Shown here piece after piece: positions 23,207 to 39,248 of a stretch of 64,000 nucleotides of DNA; position 1 is the first letter of the stretch; each line of letters opens with the position of its first letter. The notes under the pieces are model-generated. The model ran no database searches. It was given only the letters and a program-made list of their open reading frames with translations, and was not told the DNA's origin. The stretch is from positions 235,001 to 299,000 of the forward strand of contig MCFG01000012.1 in assembly GCA_002104895.1 (NCBI GenBank), in the 5' to 3' direction. Source of the DNA: Anaeromyces robustus. Lineage: Eukaryota; Neocallimastigomycota; Neocallimastigomycetes; Neocallimastigales; Neocallimastigaceae. The position numbers were made by a program, and so were the translations under genes.

Positions 23207-23430
23207 TGGAAATAATTTTTTATTATTATTTTTACGTAAATTGTATAAATGAAAGGAAGTTTTTTTTTTTTTTTTATCAATTATTATATTAAAAGTAATA
23301 TTGTTTTACAAATATATTTTAAATATATATATATAATATTTAAAAGTAATATTGTTTTATAAATATATTTTAAATATATATAATATTTAAAATTATTTTT
23401 AATTAATTATTTTTATTTAAAATGATTAAA

Positions 23431-23484
<54 letters not shown>

Positions 23485-23489
23485 TCAAG

Positions 23490-23532
<43 letters not shown>

Positions 23533-23668
23533 AAAATTAATATTAAAAAATTTCGTTTATTTTTTGTTTGTTTTTTGTTTAATAAATTCGTTTATATTTA
23601 TTTTTTTTGTTTGTTTGTTTGTTTGTGTGTGTGTGTGAATGTGTGTTTTGTGTTTGTTATTTTATTCG

Positions 23669-23704
<36 letters not shown>

Positions 23705-24135
23705 ATTATGATTTTTATTTTATTATTTTAGTTTTTGGTGGTATTTATTTGTTATATATTATTAATTAATTTAAAAAAAAAAATAAAATAAAATAAAAAT
23801 TGGTTATTAATTAGTTAATTAAAAATTAATAGTAAAAAAAAACTTTTTATAAATATTAAATAAATAATTATACATATAAAAAAAAAGAGAGAGAAAGGAA
23901 AATATATATTATTATTATTATTATTTAAATATATATATATATTATTTTAATAATTTAATAAAATAATTTTTTAAATTTTTAATTTGGAGCAATTTTGAAT
24001 TAATCTTATTATTATAAAAATAATGTTAATTAATTATGCTACAAAAAAGTATATTTTTTATTTATTATTAAATATTAAATTGTTCAAATAAAAAATACTT
24101 TTTTAAAATTATTTTAATTGATATTATTATTACTA

Positions 24136-24352
<217 letters not shown>

Positions 24353-26486
24353 TAATATTATTATTAGTAATAGTATTCAGTATTCATGATTTTTTAATAT
24401 AATTATTATATACTATTAAAATATAATAATTATTTTGTTTATTGAAATATTAATATCAATAAATATATTAATAAATTAATAGCAATTTATTTTCTTTTAT
24501 AAAATAAAAAAGCTATCTTTTTAAATATATATAGAATTTATCAAATTTATTTTACTAATAAAATATTGTCGTCTCTTTTTTATTCCTTTTTTATTAGTTT
24601 GTTTGTTTTTGTCTGTTTGTTTTATTTATTTGTTTATTTTTTGGCTGATTTATTTATTAACAGTTTAATTTAAATTATATATTAATAATGCTTTTATATT
24701 AGTATTATTAATTAAATTAATCATAATACATATTACTAAATATTACTAAATAATATAATATACATTGTTTTTGTTTTTGTTTTTTTTTTAATTGCTTATA
24801 TATTATTAATACACAAATTCTATTTAATAAATAATAAATTTGTTTCGTATTGATAATTAAAAAAAAAGTAGTATTCCATTTCAATTTATTCCATTTTGTT
24901 ATTAAAAATAAAATTTTGCTTTCTATTATTCAATAATTTTATTCTTTATCTTTTAAAAAATGTATAGGAAGATAAAATTGAGTATAATTAAATTATTTAT
25001 TTTATATATAAATTAATTAATATTATGCTCCTTTATATATATATTTTTTTAATAATATATATTATTATTATTATAATTTTATAATTTTTAACTGATAATT
25101 ATTATATAATTATTAAATGAAATTTAAAAAAAAAATAATAATAATAAAATATTTTATCATTTTTCAAAACTATAATAATATTATAATATTAATATTATTC
25201 ACAAAATACTATATTATTATTTAAAATATATAATTTATATATAATGAGAAAAAAATATTACTTTTTTTTTTCTGTTATAAAAATTTTAATTTTCGTTCAT
25301 CTTTTTTATTATAATAATAATTTAAAAAAGGCTTCTTTTTAGATTGTTTGTTCTTTTTTTTTTTTTTCTAAAAAAAAAAAAACTTCAGAGATAAAATTAA
25401 ATAATATCAAAAATAATGAAAATATTTTTTATATTATATCTACTGATATTATTATTATTATTATTTATAATGGTATATTAAATAACTTTTTTTTTGAAAA
25501 ATAAAAAAAGAATTAAGCAATAATAAAAATAATTTTCAAAAGTTATAAAAAAAATTTTTTTAAAAAAATCATTGATAATATATTAATATAAAATTAATTT
25601 AAATTTTAATAACAAAATAAAATTTTGTAACAAAAATGGGTATTTTATATAATATATAATTTTTTTTTTTTCATATTTTTAGTATATTTATAATTTAATA
25701 TCTAATTTATTAATTATTTATTTTATTTATTATTTATTACTTATTATTTATTATTTATTATTTATTACATATACATAAATTAACCATAAGTATTAAAATG
25801 TTTTTAAAGAATAATGAAATAAAAAAATTCTAATTATTTATACTGTAATAATTCAAAAAATGAAAAATTATTAAATTAACAAAAATTAAAGTCAATTACT
25901 ACAAATAATTATATATAAAATTGAATAGTTACAAATAGAAATGAAAAAGAAAATACTTATATACATTACAATAAGTATATATATTAATTATTTTATATTG
26001 CATTTATAAATATATTATAAAATCTTCTATAAAAAATATATATTACTTTACTATTTAATTAAATATAGTTTCCATATAATTCTTTTTACTTTATATAAAT
26101 TTTTTATTAAGAATACATAGAATAAAATAGTTATTGATAAAATACCTGATCAATAAAAAAAAAAAAAGAAAAAAAAAAGCTTTTTTGTTGTTATACTTTA
26201 TTCACATTATTTGCATACCTTTTTTGGTCCATCCATAAATAGTTTACTATTAATTTCTAATATATAAATATAGCATATATTACAATATATTAAAGATATA
26301 TTGTTAATATATACTAATATATTTATTAATATATTAAAATATTTAACTAAAAATTATTATTAAAAATTTTAATTAAATATTAAATTAAATTATTATATAT
26401 ATTAGATTATATTTTAATATATTATATCTTATCTTTCAATTAATTTTCTTTATTTTCTTTATTTTTCTGTTAAATTTTAAACTTAT

Positions 26487-27105
<619 letters not shown>

Positions 27106-28159
27106 ATAATATAAATTCTTTTTTAAATATATCATAATATTTTTAATACATGTAACATTTTATTTTAAATAAAATATAAATATTTGATATTATAAAAAAT
27201 AATAATAAATAAATAATATTTATAATGAAAAAAAAAAAAAAACAAAAAACTATATATACATCACAATTATATATATTTGAAATAATTAATATTTGTTTTA
27301 TTATTTTTTTTGCCTTTATCTAATTATTTAGTTTTATATTTTATTTTTTTTTTCTTTTGTATTTTTTCATTATAATTTTATTTTATATTATTTTTTTATT
27401 TCTTCATATTTCGTTCTATTTTTGAAATCTTGTTTTTTATTTTTTATTTAATTGTTGTCTCTTATATGTTATTTACTTATTATAATTTCTTCTTATAACT
27501 TATTATTACTTCAAAAATATATACAATTTAAAACTTCAATTTTAAAAGTTATTTTTATTTCAATTTTTTATACTCTTTATTAAAACTAATATATTTTAAC
27601 ATAGAAATATATAAATTGTTTTTATTAAGCGAATAAATAAATATTAAAACAAAAAACACTTTTCAAGGAACTTTCTTACTTGTTCTAGTTTTTTCTTCTA
27701 TTTTTGTATTTTTCTCATTTTCGTTTTAAATTTATTTTTTATTTTATTTTGTTTTTTTGTTTTTTTTGTTTTTTTTTTTTATTCTTTTTATTTTTGCCTA
27801 TTTTTTTATAATCTAATAAAATAAAAAGTTATTTTCGAAATTATTTTTATTATTAATAAATAAACATGTTATTAAACATATTATTTATTAATATAAAAAA
27901 TACTAAATTTTTATATTATTCTTTTATTATAATATAAATAAATAAAAAGTAAAGGGTATATTATTACAATAAAATTAAAAATATTAAATATAATTTTTTT
28001 TTTCTTGTTTTTTCCTTTTTATCTAATAAAAAAAAATAATACTAAAACTGTTTTTAATCTAAATAATTTAAATTAAAAAAATAAATAAACTTGTTATTTT
28101 AAAATTATTTTTTTTTCTTTAGCCTAAATTTTATAACATACAAAATGATTTCTTTTTGT

Positions 28160-28940
28160 TTATTTTAAAGCCTTGAGAGAATTTGAAAGTGCAATAGCAT
28201 TTTTACTAGACTTTAATTTTTCTACTACATACAAAAGTCCATTACAACTCTGTGAAAAAATATATATATATATATATAACATATTTATAAATTAGAATAA
28301 TTACTAAATTTTCATATAAATATAATATCTATTAATCAATAAAAATAAAACTTACATTAATAGTTCCTTCTCTCATTTTTTTCAAACCGAAATTTTCTAT
28401 TCTAGAACATAGTGGTCCCCAAATATTACTGGTAATTCTAGCTTTAGTAACTAATGTAGTATTTTCTTCATCCTTTTTTATAAATTTTTGGGTTTCTTCA
28501 ATTAACATTAATTTTGCATGAGATAAATTTTTAGTCGATATAATCATACTTCCTTCATTTGGTTTACAAATTGAATGTTCAATTACATATGCTTCATTAT
28601 TATTAAGTAACTAAGTATTTATATTATTAAATATATAAATATATACATTAGATATACTTTATTATTAAATATTATATAAAACCTTTATTAATTATTTTAA
28701 TTTAAAAAATATATAAAAATCATATAAATATACCTTTCTACCCCATTTTGGAATATTACCTCTCTTCAAGAAAAGACGAGTAGTATATAAATATCCAGTA
28801 TTTGGATCAACGTATCTGTCTACAACATCACTGGTTACCACATGTGATGAATGTGGATTTGGATACTTTGACCACATAGCTAATGATAATTGTTCCCAGC
28901 TATGTTTTAAATTAGTAGTTTGCTTAAACCATTTAACCAT
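28160..28940 (-). CDS. UPS1: PRELI/Ups1-type mitochondrial phospholipid transfer protein
   Basis: Three exons in phase 0, 28940-28734, 28610-28356 and 28249-28160, give 183 residues, normal for the family. The N-terminus MVKWFKQ, followed by W..L..A.W.KYPNP.S.HV...DV.DR.VDP and then TTRL, matches the PRELID1/Ups1 branch of the PRELI domain better than the slowmo/Ups2 branch. Members form a lipid-binding cup with Mdm35/TRIAP1 in the mitochondrial intermembrane space and carry phosphatidic acid to the inner membrane for cardiolipin synthesis. The PRELI domain fills the whole protein, and there is no separate targeting sequence, as expected. The C-terminal exon is short (SCNGLLYVVEKLKSS...) and lacks the extended tail of animal PRELID1. 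The start ATG is the first in the exon and gives the conserved MVK. Confidence 0.88.
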
Positions 28941-29728
28941 TTTTATTATATTAATTTAATTATAAATAAATAATTTTAATTTTATTTTATAATATGTTTT
29001 TGGTCCTTTTTTTTTTATTTACTTTGAATTAATAAATTAGTTCTTATTATCTTGTTATTTATTTAATTAAGATTAGTTATAATTTTATTATTTTTAAAAA
29101 TTACTATCAAACTTTTCTCTAAAAAGTCTTTAATTAATTATTTTTATTAAAAATAAACTATATTATTATATATTCTAAAAAAACATTGTTTTTATTATTA
29201 TGATTTTTTCTTTTGTTTTTGTTTTTGTTTTTTTTTTTTTTTGCTTTGTTTTGTTTTGTTTTTTAAAGTTTTTTTTAATTAATAAATTAAAAATATATAT
29301 TTTTATTTTGTTGTACTTTTATCAATTAGATAATTATTTAATCACAAAAAAGAATAAAACTTTTTCTTTTAATATTTAGAAGAAAAAAAATATGTTTAAT
29401 CCTTTAAATGTAATAAATTCAAAATAAACTTTTAAAAAGAGCAAAAATCAAAAAAAAAGTAATGAATATTCCTTTTTATATGTTTTTTTTTTTTTTTTTT
29501 AATATATTCTATTCTCAATTTTTTATTGTATAAACTTTATTATAAAATAATTTATTCAATTATTATTAATTTATTCATTTAAGTATTATAATAAATTGAA
29601 TAAGATTTAATATATAAAATTAATCTAATATATATTATATTATTTATTTTAATTATAATTATAAAAAGAAATACTGATTTTTATTATTAATAAAAAAACC
29701 CTAAATTATTTTATGTAACAGGACTATT

Positions 29729-29760
29729 GTATTACAATATATTGTAATATATTGTAATAC
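29729..29760. repeat. Perfect inverted repeat, 12-bp arms
   Basis: The arm GTATTACAATAT is matched by ATATTGTAATAC after 8 nt. An internal 20-bp palindrome (29730-29749) overlaps it. It could form a hairpin or cruciform, but chance is possible in such A/T-rich DNA. Confidence 0.6.
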
Positions 29761-31165
29761 ATAATTATAATATATTAATTTTGCATATATTTAAATCAAC
29801 CAGTATCGTTCGTAAAAAACACAAATATTAAAATAAACAAATACATTAATTGATATTATTAATGTTTTTAATTCTTATTTAATTCTTAAATAAAATATAT
29901 AAAAATAGAATAAATGAAATGAAATCTATGTTTTTCAAGTCATTATATTTAATTATTATATGTTATTTTTTTAATAAAAAAATATTCACTGTACTAAAAT
30001 ATATAATATATTATTTAATTATTATTATGTATAATAATTAAAGAGCATAATAGTCTTTAAATTTACATAATATAATTATATTCTATAAAATATTTAATAT
30101 TATTTACTACTTTTTTTTTTTTTACTTTAACCTCGAATTAATTACTTTGTTAGTAAAAATTAATATTAATAAAACAACTAAATGTTTTAATGTGGCGTAT
30201 TTAAATTATTATTTTATATTTTCTAATTTTATTTTTAAAATATTATATAATTCAATTAAAAATATGGCTTTTACAATGAAATTAATTTAAAGTAAAAAAA
30301 TTTTCATATGGGAATATTATGATGACTGGATAAAAAATTTCTGCTTGAGATAGTTCCATATGTAAAAACTTTAATTTTTAATTCAATTTTAAATAATAAT
30401 ATAATATATTATATTATATTATATTACAATATATAAGTATTGATATAAATATTTAAATAATTTGATTCGTTACGAATATGAATAAATACCTAATCTATCA
30501 AATTCATTTTTATTATATATTAATAATATACGTTTAATATAAATAAGTAAAATAAATAAAATTAGTTCCGTATAAATCATTCAATTGGATTAAATTATAA
30601 AAAAGGATAAATTATATATAATAATATATTCCTAATATATAACGAAATTTTTATGATTTTATACAGTAATAAAGCAATAATTATGGTAAAATATTTGTAA
30701 AAATTTTTACCATAAATATATCTTTTATTTATATATAATTAATAAAAATTTAAAAAATTAACAATCTTTTATTAAATTTATATTATTATATTATTATTAT
30801 TTATTATATAACTTTTAAAATAAAAAGTTATATAATAAATAATTTTTATATATAAAAAAAAGTAGTTATTATAAAAATCAAATATTACTTATAATTATAT
30901 TAATTTAATAAAATCAGTAGAAATATAATAAATATTTAATTTAAAATTGAAATAACACCTATATCTTTTAATCTATGTTTCATTCAGTATAAGATATAGT
31001 CAGTAATATTATTAAAAGATCTTACTCTATTAATCTTTTCATGTCTTAACAAAACTTTAAATCTTATATGTAAAAAAATTTAATTTAGTTTTGTCAATTT
31101 ATATGAACATTAAAAATTTGTTTAATTAAAAATTTTTTTATATTAATATACATATTCTTATTCTC

Positions 31166-31203
31166 TACACATGTTTACATGTTTATGAGTTTTCACATGT
31201 GTA
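31166..31203. promoter_or_regulatory. Possible CACATG-type palindromic promoter element
   Basis: TACACATG at 31166-31173 is repeated inverted as CATGTGTA at 31196-31203, with a further ACATGT between them. CACATG fits the E-box pattern CANNTG. The cluster is unusually GC-containing for the spacer and sits about 100 bp upstream of the POP7 start codon, so a factor-binding site is plausible; the function is inferred. Confidence 0.3.
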
Positions 31204-31304
31204 ACATATGATTATAATAAATTTATTCATTTTGACAATAAAATATAATAGAAATTAAAAATTTTTTTTTTTTTTAATTTTTATAATTATCACTTCAAAT
31301 TAAA

Positions 31305-32219
31305 ATGAAACTCAATAAAACGAAAGACACAGTAAAATGTAATGTATATATATATGTATATAAAATAAAAATAAAAATTTGATATAATATTAAATATTTC
31401 TAATAATTAATTAAATTATTTTTCCTTTTTTATATAATAAGTAACTAATAATAAAAGTAAAATAATACATAAACGCACCCCTCAACATCTTCCCATAAAA
31501 AAAAATGATATATATGTTTCAAGAAAAAGTTCATATATTGCTTTAATTAAGAGAGCAAAAAAATTGTTATTAGAAAAAGAGTACGTTTTAAAAAAAAAAA
31601 CATTTAATATAAAAATAAGAAAAATGAACATATATTTAATTAACAATAATAAATGATAAATTTATTGAAGAGATTCAAAATGAAATTTAAAAATGATTGT
31701 TCAAAAATCTTAAAAATATACTTTATAATTTTTCAAAAAATATACATCAAAATTAAATCAAATAAAACAATTATACTTTTAAAATTTCATAATTATCTAC
31801 AATATATAATTTATAATTAAAAAAATGAAATTTCTATTCATAGAATAATAAGATTTTTAAAAAAAATTATAAATGAATTTTAGAGCATAATAAAATTGAT
31901 AATAATAATGAGAATATTAAATGATTTAATATTAATATTACAATAATTAAACAAAATAATATTAATTTATATATTTTTATCTAACATTAAAATATATGTT
32001 TATATATTATATGTATTTTATATATAAAAGAACATCTTATATTGTATTACACGGTTTAGGCGCAGCTATAAAAACAACCGTTAATTTGGCACTTGAAATT
32101 AAAAAACAATTTACTGATAAAATTGACTGGGAGATAACTACTTCAACTGTAAAATTATATGATGATGTTGAACCTGAAAATAAGGTTTATAAATAATTAC
32201 ATGTTTATATATATATATA

Positions 32220-32254
<35 letters not shown>

Positions 32255-32401
32255 TACATATTATTATTAAACATAATTAACATAATCATAATATGTATAA
32301 CTATTATTATATAATGTATTAATATATAGGAAGATGATATTATTACAGAAACAAGAAATAATTCAGCCATTACAATAAAAATATATAAAAAAAGCAATTA
32401 A
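31305..32401 (+). CDS. POP7: RNase P/MRP protein subunit Pop7/Rpp20
   Basis: Four exons join in phase: 31305-31338, 31442-31580, 32031-32184 and 32330-32401, giving 132 residues. Family marks appear in order: HKRTPQHLPIKKNDIYVSRK, then YIALIKRAKKLL, the Alba-like core IVLHGLGAAIKTTVNLALEI, TSTVKLYDDVEPE and the C-terminal TRNNSAITIKIY. This matches human RPP20 from KRTP to RNNSAI. The protein is an Alba-fold subunit that pairs with Pop6/Rpp25 and binds the P3 arm of RNase P and RNase MRP RNA in the nucleus and nucleolus, for tRNA 5' processing and rRNA processing. The donor after exon 3 is GTTTAT, a weak site, chosen because it restores the conserved frame. The third intron, of 145 nt, contains an ATT run. 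Confidence 0.88.
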
Positions 32402-34412
<2,011 letters not shown>

Positions 34413-35768
34413 ATGAGTAGCGTTAACATTAATATAGACGTTAAAGAATTAGAAGGTAGATTACTTTTCGCTATCCCAAAGAAAGGTAGATTATATCAAA
34501 AATGTCAACAACTTCTTGAAGGAGCTGATATTCAATATTACAGAAGAAATCGTTTAGATATTGCTCTTTCTACTAATTTACCAGTTGCTTTAATTTTCCT
34601 TCCAGCTGCTGATATTCCAAAGTTCGTTGCTGAAGGTAAAATTGATTTAGGTATTACTGGTCAAGATATGATTGCTGAAAGTAATGTTAAAGTTCATCAA
34701 TTAATTGAACTTGGTTTTGGTAAATGTGATTTATGTATTCAAGTTCCAGTTAATTCCGGAATTACTGATCCAAGACAACTTGTTGGTAAGAGAATTGTTA
34801 CTAGTTTCACTCATTTATCAAAGGAATACTTCAGAAAGCTTGACGAAGAATTAAAACCAGAAAAGCCAACTACTATTAACTATATTTCTGGTTCTGTCGA
34901 AGTTTCCTGCAATATGGGTCTTGCCGATGGTATCGGTAAGTAGAAAAAATATAATAAAATATATAATATATTTATATATAATTATAATAATATATATTCT
35001 AATCCTCCTAATAAACTATTACTTATTATTTATTCTATTATTATTATTATTTATAATTTTTTTTAAAATATAACAATAAAATTAATATTTTTATATTAAT
35101 TATAATATATAGTCGATCTTGTTGGTAAGTAAAAAGAATTATTATAAATTATATAGTAATAAAATAATTCATATTAAAAAAAAAAAAATACTATATTTAT
35201 TCTGTTTATTAATTTATTTAATTGTATATAAATAATAATCATTATATAAATATATAATGAATATATATGTTCTTTTTGTATATTTATTATTATATTATTC
35301 ATATATTCATATTTTTAATTAAAATATTATAAATACATATTTATATAATATAAAATAAAAAAATTTAAATAATAATATAATATTAATAATAAAGAATCTG
35401 GTGAAACTATGAGAGCTGCTGGTCTTACTCGTATTTACAATATTATGAGTACTCAAGCTGTTCTTATTTCCAACCCACACTCTGAACAACAAGAATTCAT
35501 TGAAAAAATTAAAGGTAGAATTAAGGGTGTTATTGCTGCTTCTAAATATGTTTACTGTACATATAATATTAAGAGAGCAGATTTACCATTAGCCGTTAAA
35601 ATTACTCCAGGTCGTAAGAACCCAACTGTTAGTCCACTTGAAAATGATGATTGGGTTTCTATTAGTGTTATGGTAAACAAAAAGGATTGTGCTGATATTA
35701 TGGATAAATTAGAAAACATTGGTGCTACTGATATTATTATCTTTAATATTGATAACTGTCGTACTTAA
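34413..35768 (+). CDS. HIS1: ATP phosphoribosyltransferase (long form)
   Basis: Three exons, 34413-34935, 35113-35124 and 35395-35768, join in phase to give 302 residues, close to the yeast enzyme. The catalytic part shows LLFAIPKKGRLYQKC, the GKIDLGITGQDM binding segment and, across the splice junctions, GLADGIGVDLVESGETM, the PRPP-binding loop. The C-terminal regulatory domain follows (about residues 210-302), so this is the long, histidine-feedback-inhibited form. It catalyses the first step of histidine synthesis, ATP + PRPP to phosphoribosyl-ATP, in the cytosol. The middle exon is only 12 nt and supplies VDLV, which is invariant in the family, so it must be spliced in. Codon use is richer in C-ending codons than in neighbouring genes, suggesting high expression. 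The start follows AACAAC and is the first ATG. Confidence 0.95.
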
Positions 35769-36485
35769 ATTTAAAATAATAATAATAATAATATTTTTAT
35801 TTAAAAAAAAAAAAAAAAAAGGCATTTCTTGCACTTGAAAAATTTTTATAATAATTAAAAATTCATATTATATAGTACTATAAAAAAATAATAATATATA
35901 TATACGAATAAACGAATAAACGTTAAATTATTTTTATATCATATCATAAAAACGCTCTTTAAATAAGAATAATATATATATTTAAATAGCTAAACACAAT
36001 TAATATATAATGATAATCGTTATATAAATCAAAACAAAAAAAATAAATTATTCATAAAAGAAAAAAAAAATTCGAAAAAAACAAAAAAAAAAAAAAAAAA
36101 TTCGTATATTAAACATATACAATAACTACATAAAAAAACCAACGAAAAAAAAGTATTATTAATAAATTATACTAATACATGACAAAAGAAATAAAAAAAA
36201 AAAAATACTAATAAATTTAAAATAAAAATAAAAAAAAAAAAAGTAAAATAAAATAAAAATAAATAAAATAAAAAAAAAATAAATAAAATAAAAAATAAAA
36301 TTTTTCTTTTTCATTCCTTTTTTCATTTTTTTTTTTTTTTGTTTTTCGTTTTTTTCTTTTATATATGTTATATATATTATGGAATTCATTAACACCTTAT
36401 GAAACTATCTTTAAAAATTTATTTTTATTGTTTATATAAGATTTTGTCTTTTCATATATTTATATATATATTCTATTTTATTTCT
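35769..36485. other. A/T-rich spacer 3' of HIS1
   Basis: The spacer contains A runs at 35803-35820 and 36078-36100 and a T/A-rich block to 36370. No open frame was supported. Confidence 0.6.
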
Positions 36486-36494
36486 TTATAAAAT
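36486..36494 (+). repeat. Left target-site duplication of the LINE (candidate)
   Basis: TTATAAAAT lies immediately left of the point where GC content rises, and the same nine bases follow the poly-A tail at 39291-39299. Since the word is A/T only, chance is possible, but both copies sit exactly at the element boundaries. Confidence 0.55.
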
Positions 36495-36567
36495 AACAAT
36501 CAGGAGTTATTTATACCTCATCCTATCAGAGACCACCAAGATAACTTAGTGTATAGTACTAAAGATC

Positions 36568-37193
36568 CAGAAAAGCTAAATAAGTATCTTCCCCTTTGAA
36601 TTTACGTCTTTGGCAAATAGAAAGAATAGAGATAAAAAGACTAATACATTCTTCCTTATTCCGAAAGCCAAATTGTTCTGGTCTAATGAATCCATGACTT
36701 ATACCATATTCAGAAATTCTAGAAGCAATAATTTTCGAAAGAATCTTAATACCATTATTGATAAGAGAGATACCACGATAGTTATCACAATTAGAAAGAT
36801 CGCCTTTTTTTGGGATAGAAACAATGGATGCATTATTCCAAAAAATAGGAAAATTACCATTCCAAATACGATTAATTAAGAAATGGAAACAACTAAGACC
36901 AGCCGGAATATAGGAATCATTATTTGCAGAATCATCTGAAGAGGAATCAGGAATTAAAGCTTTATAAAATTCAATAGGGATACCGTCGGGACCCGAGGCT
37001 TTAAAGTTAGGGATAGAAAGGATGGCCTTTTTGATTTCTTCAATGCTGATATCTTGGTTAATATCCCATACTATGTTATTTCCACTCTTTATACGATTGA
37101 TAGCGGGAGAATACTTCCAGAATTTTTTATTCATGCTATGTCCAGTAGAGTCATTACTAAGTTTCTTATAATAATTACACCAAACATCTAATT
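36568..37193 (-). pseudogene. LINE reverse transcriptase, N-terminal half, inverted
   Basis: Read on the minus strand, this segment encodes the region before and including the first reverse-transcriptase motifs: W-NYYKKLSND-TGHS, ASGPDGIPIEFYKAL, SIPKKGDLSNCDNYRGISLI and RPEQFGFRNKEEC, ending at AFLDL. The next residues of the family, KKAYDSVP, lie on the opposite strand at 37197-37220. No internal stop is present in the segment, so the break is caused by the inversion and not by decay. It cannot be translated together with the downstream half. Confidence 0.9.
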
Positions 37194-39017
37194 GATCTTA
37201 AAAAAGCTTACGATTCTGTGCCCATCTATAACATTTTATCGAAAATTTATACCCTTGGTATACAAGGAAAATGCTTTCAATTTTTGGAGAACCTATATCT
37301 GTCTTCCAAAGCTTGTGTTAAAATTAATGGACAATTTTCCGATTCCTTCAGTATACTTAAAGGAGTTCGACAAGGATGTCCCTTATCTCCTATACTTTTT
37401 AATTTGTTTATCAACGACATCTTCAACGATTGCCTGCATAATGGTGTGAAAATAGATACTGAATATTGCTGTGGAGGATTATTTGCTGATGATATTGTTC
37501 TTTGTGCCCCTAGTAGATCTCGTATGAATAAACTTCTTCGCTCAGTTAGTAAATGGGCTAAGGACAATGAGATGACTTTTGGAATTAATAAATGTGCCAC
37601 ATTTGCTGTTAGACATGAAAATTCGGAATATATTCTTAGAGAAGACCCTACCTTTTATTTAACAGGAATCCCAATCCCTAAAACAGATTGTTATACTTAC
37701 CTTGGTGTTCCCTTTCACAAATCTCTAGATTTAAAATTCGTTATTAGTAAAATGAAAAATAAAGTTAGTAAGGCTTTGTTTTCAATTCAAGGTTTTTTAA
37801 AAAATGATCTGATTCCTATTCCTCTTAAAAGAACTTTATTCTCTGCAAAAGTTATTGGACAAGTTTCCTATTACGCTCCTTTGCTTGGTTCTAACAAAAA
37901 CAATACTAGTTCTACACAAACAATTATTAACAAAGGTTTTTATTGGATTTTAGGCTACTCGAAACCTAATTCTTTTGTTTCTATTTATTGCATCTCAAAA
38001 GAACTCAATATTCCTCCACTTTCTGGTAAATGTGCTTTAGCTCAGGTTAGATGTTTTAATAAGTGGAAGGACTCCAACTGCATTATCTCTAAGATAGTTA
38101 ATAATGTTGCTACAACAAGAAAATGGACTTGGGACAAAGAAAGTAAAATATTAAATGATAAATTAAACAATATTTCATCCTCTTCTAAAGAAATTATGGA
38201 ATTCTATTGGGACAAAGACATGAACAGTGATAAATCAATTAAAGCTAAAACTTATAAAATGTACAAATTTGAAGAATCAAGGAATTACTTAAAACTTAAT
38301 CTAGAATATCCTGAATATAGCAAAGGTTTTAGGTGGATACTTAGAGCAAGATGTGGATATAAAATCGATGCTAGAGTTGCTAAAGCTGCAAAAATGATTA
38401 ATAATTCTTGTCCTAATAGTTGTTCATGTTGTTTCCATTGTGACAGTTATCAGAGAATTGATCATTGGTTTATAAATTGTTTCTTATTTAAAAATCTTCG
38501 TATTGATCACTTCTCTGATCTAGATAGAAATTTTTTTTATTTTTTAGATAGTCTTTTTAATAGTTTAGTTAGGACCAGTAATAACCCTAGTGTAGATAAT
38601 AGAATTAATAGTATTGTTAAGGGTTATAAAAATAGTAATAATATGAGGTTTAATTGTATTAGTAATATAGATATATTAGGTAATAAAAAAATAGTTAATA
38701 GGTATAGTATTTATATTTTTTTAATTGGTGGAAGGGATTATGGTTTTAGTGATAGAATTAACGATAGTCCATACAAAATGGAATGGGAATGTTTGTTTAA
38801 GTGTCAGACTGAATCTGGTACTTATTCAAAATCCCCATTCTTGTTGCGATCTGCGGCTCTATTGAATGATATCATGCCTGTTGTCTGTAAAAGACAACAT
38901 ATATTGTTCAATAAATTTAAAACCAACCTCTCCAGGAACGTCAATGCTGATAACACAGTAGGACAGCCTAGTAGGGCAAATGCCGATCCTATTTCCGACC
39001 CTAGTGGAATAGGATAG
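37194..39017 (+). pseudogene. LINE reverse transcriptase, C-terminal half
   Basis: An uninterrupted plus-strand frame of about 600 codons starts at DLKKAYDSVP and contains GVRQGCPLSPILFNLFINDI, the catalytic FADD (about 37482-37493), the WAKDNEMTFGINKC motif, a long linker and a Cys/His cluster (CC.HC...RIDHWFINC, about 38425-38485) typical of LINE C-termini. It has no proper start, since the preceding half is inverted. The lack of stops over 1.8 kb suggests a recent insertion. The FADD motif and thumb region look intact. The exact LINE clade cannot be fixed by eye. Confidence 0.9.
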
Positions 39018-39248
39018 ATCAATTTTACTTTAATTCTATATTTAGAATTAAGGGCTTGTATGGATTTATTGTTTTTAAATATTATTATACTATTTTTTTT
39101 CCCTCCAGTATTATTTATTATTATCTATAATATATTACTGGTTTTTATTTTTTTTTAGTAGTATCATTTTTTTTTCATTATGTGTTTTTTTTATGATTCA
39201 TGTATTTTAATATTTAAATTCAATAAAGTTGACGTACAAATTGTGTGC

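Larger units (their letters stand above)
28941..31304. other. A/T-rich spacer between divergent UPS1 and POP7
   Basis: This 2.4 kb region upstream of both genes is mostly A/T with no supported open frame. It contains a 12-bp-arm inverted repeat at 29729-29760 and an ACATG-rich inverted repeat at 31166-31203, about 100 bp upstream of the POP7 start. Confidence 0.6.

Noticed and set aside
36559-37193. 5' inversion by twin priming
   Set aside because: Plus-strand LINE coding sequence lies left of the inverted part, so the inversion is internal.
37277-37600. Minus-strand frames inside the LINE, also 38822-39022
   Set aside because: They are antisense to the continuous reverse-transcriptase frame and have no matching family motifs.
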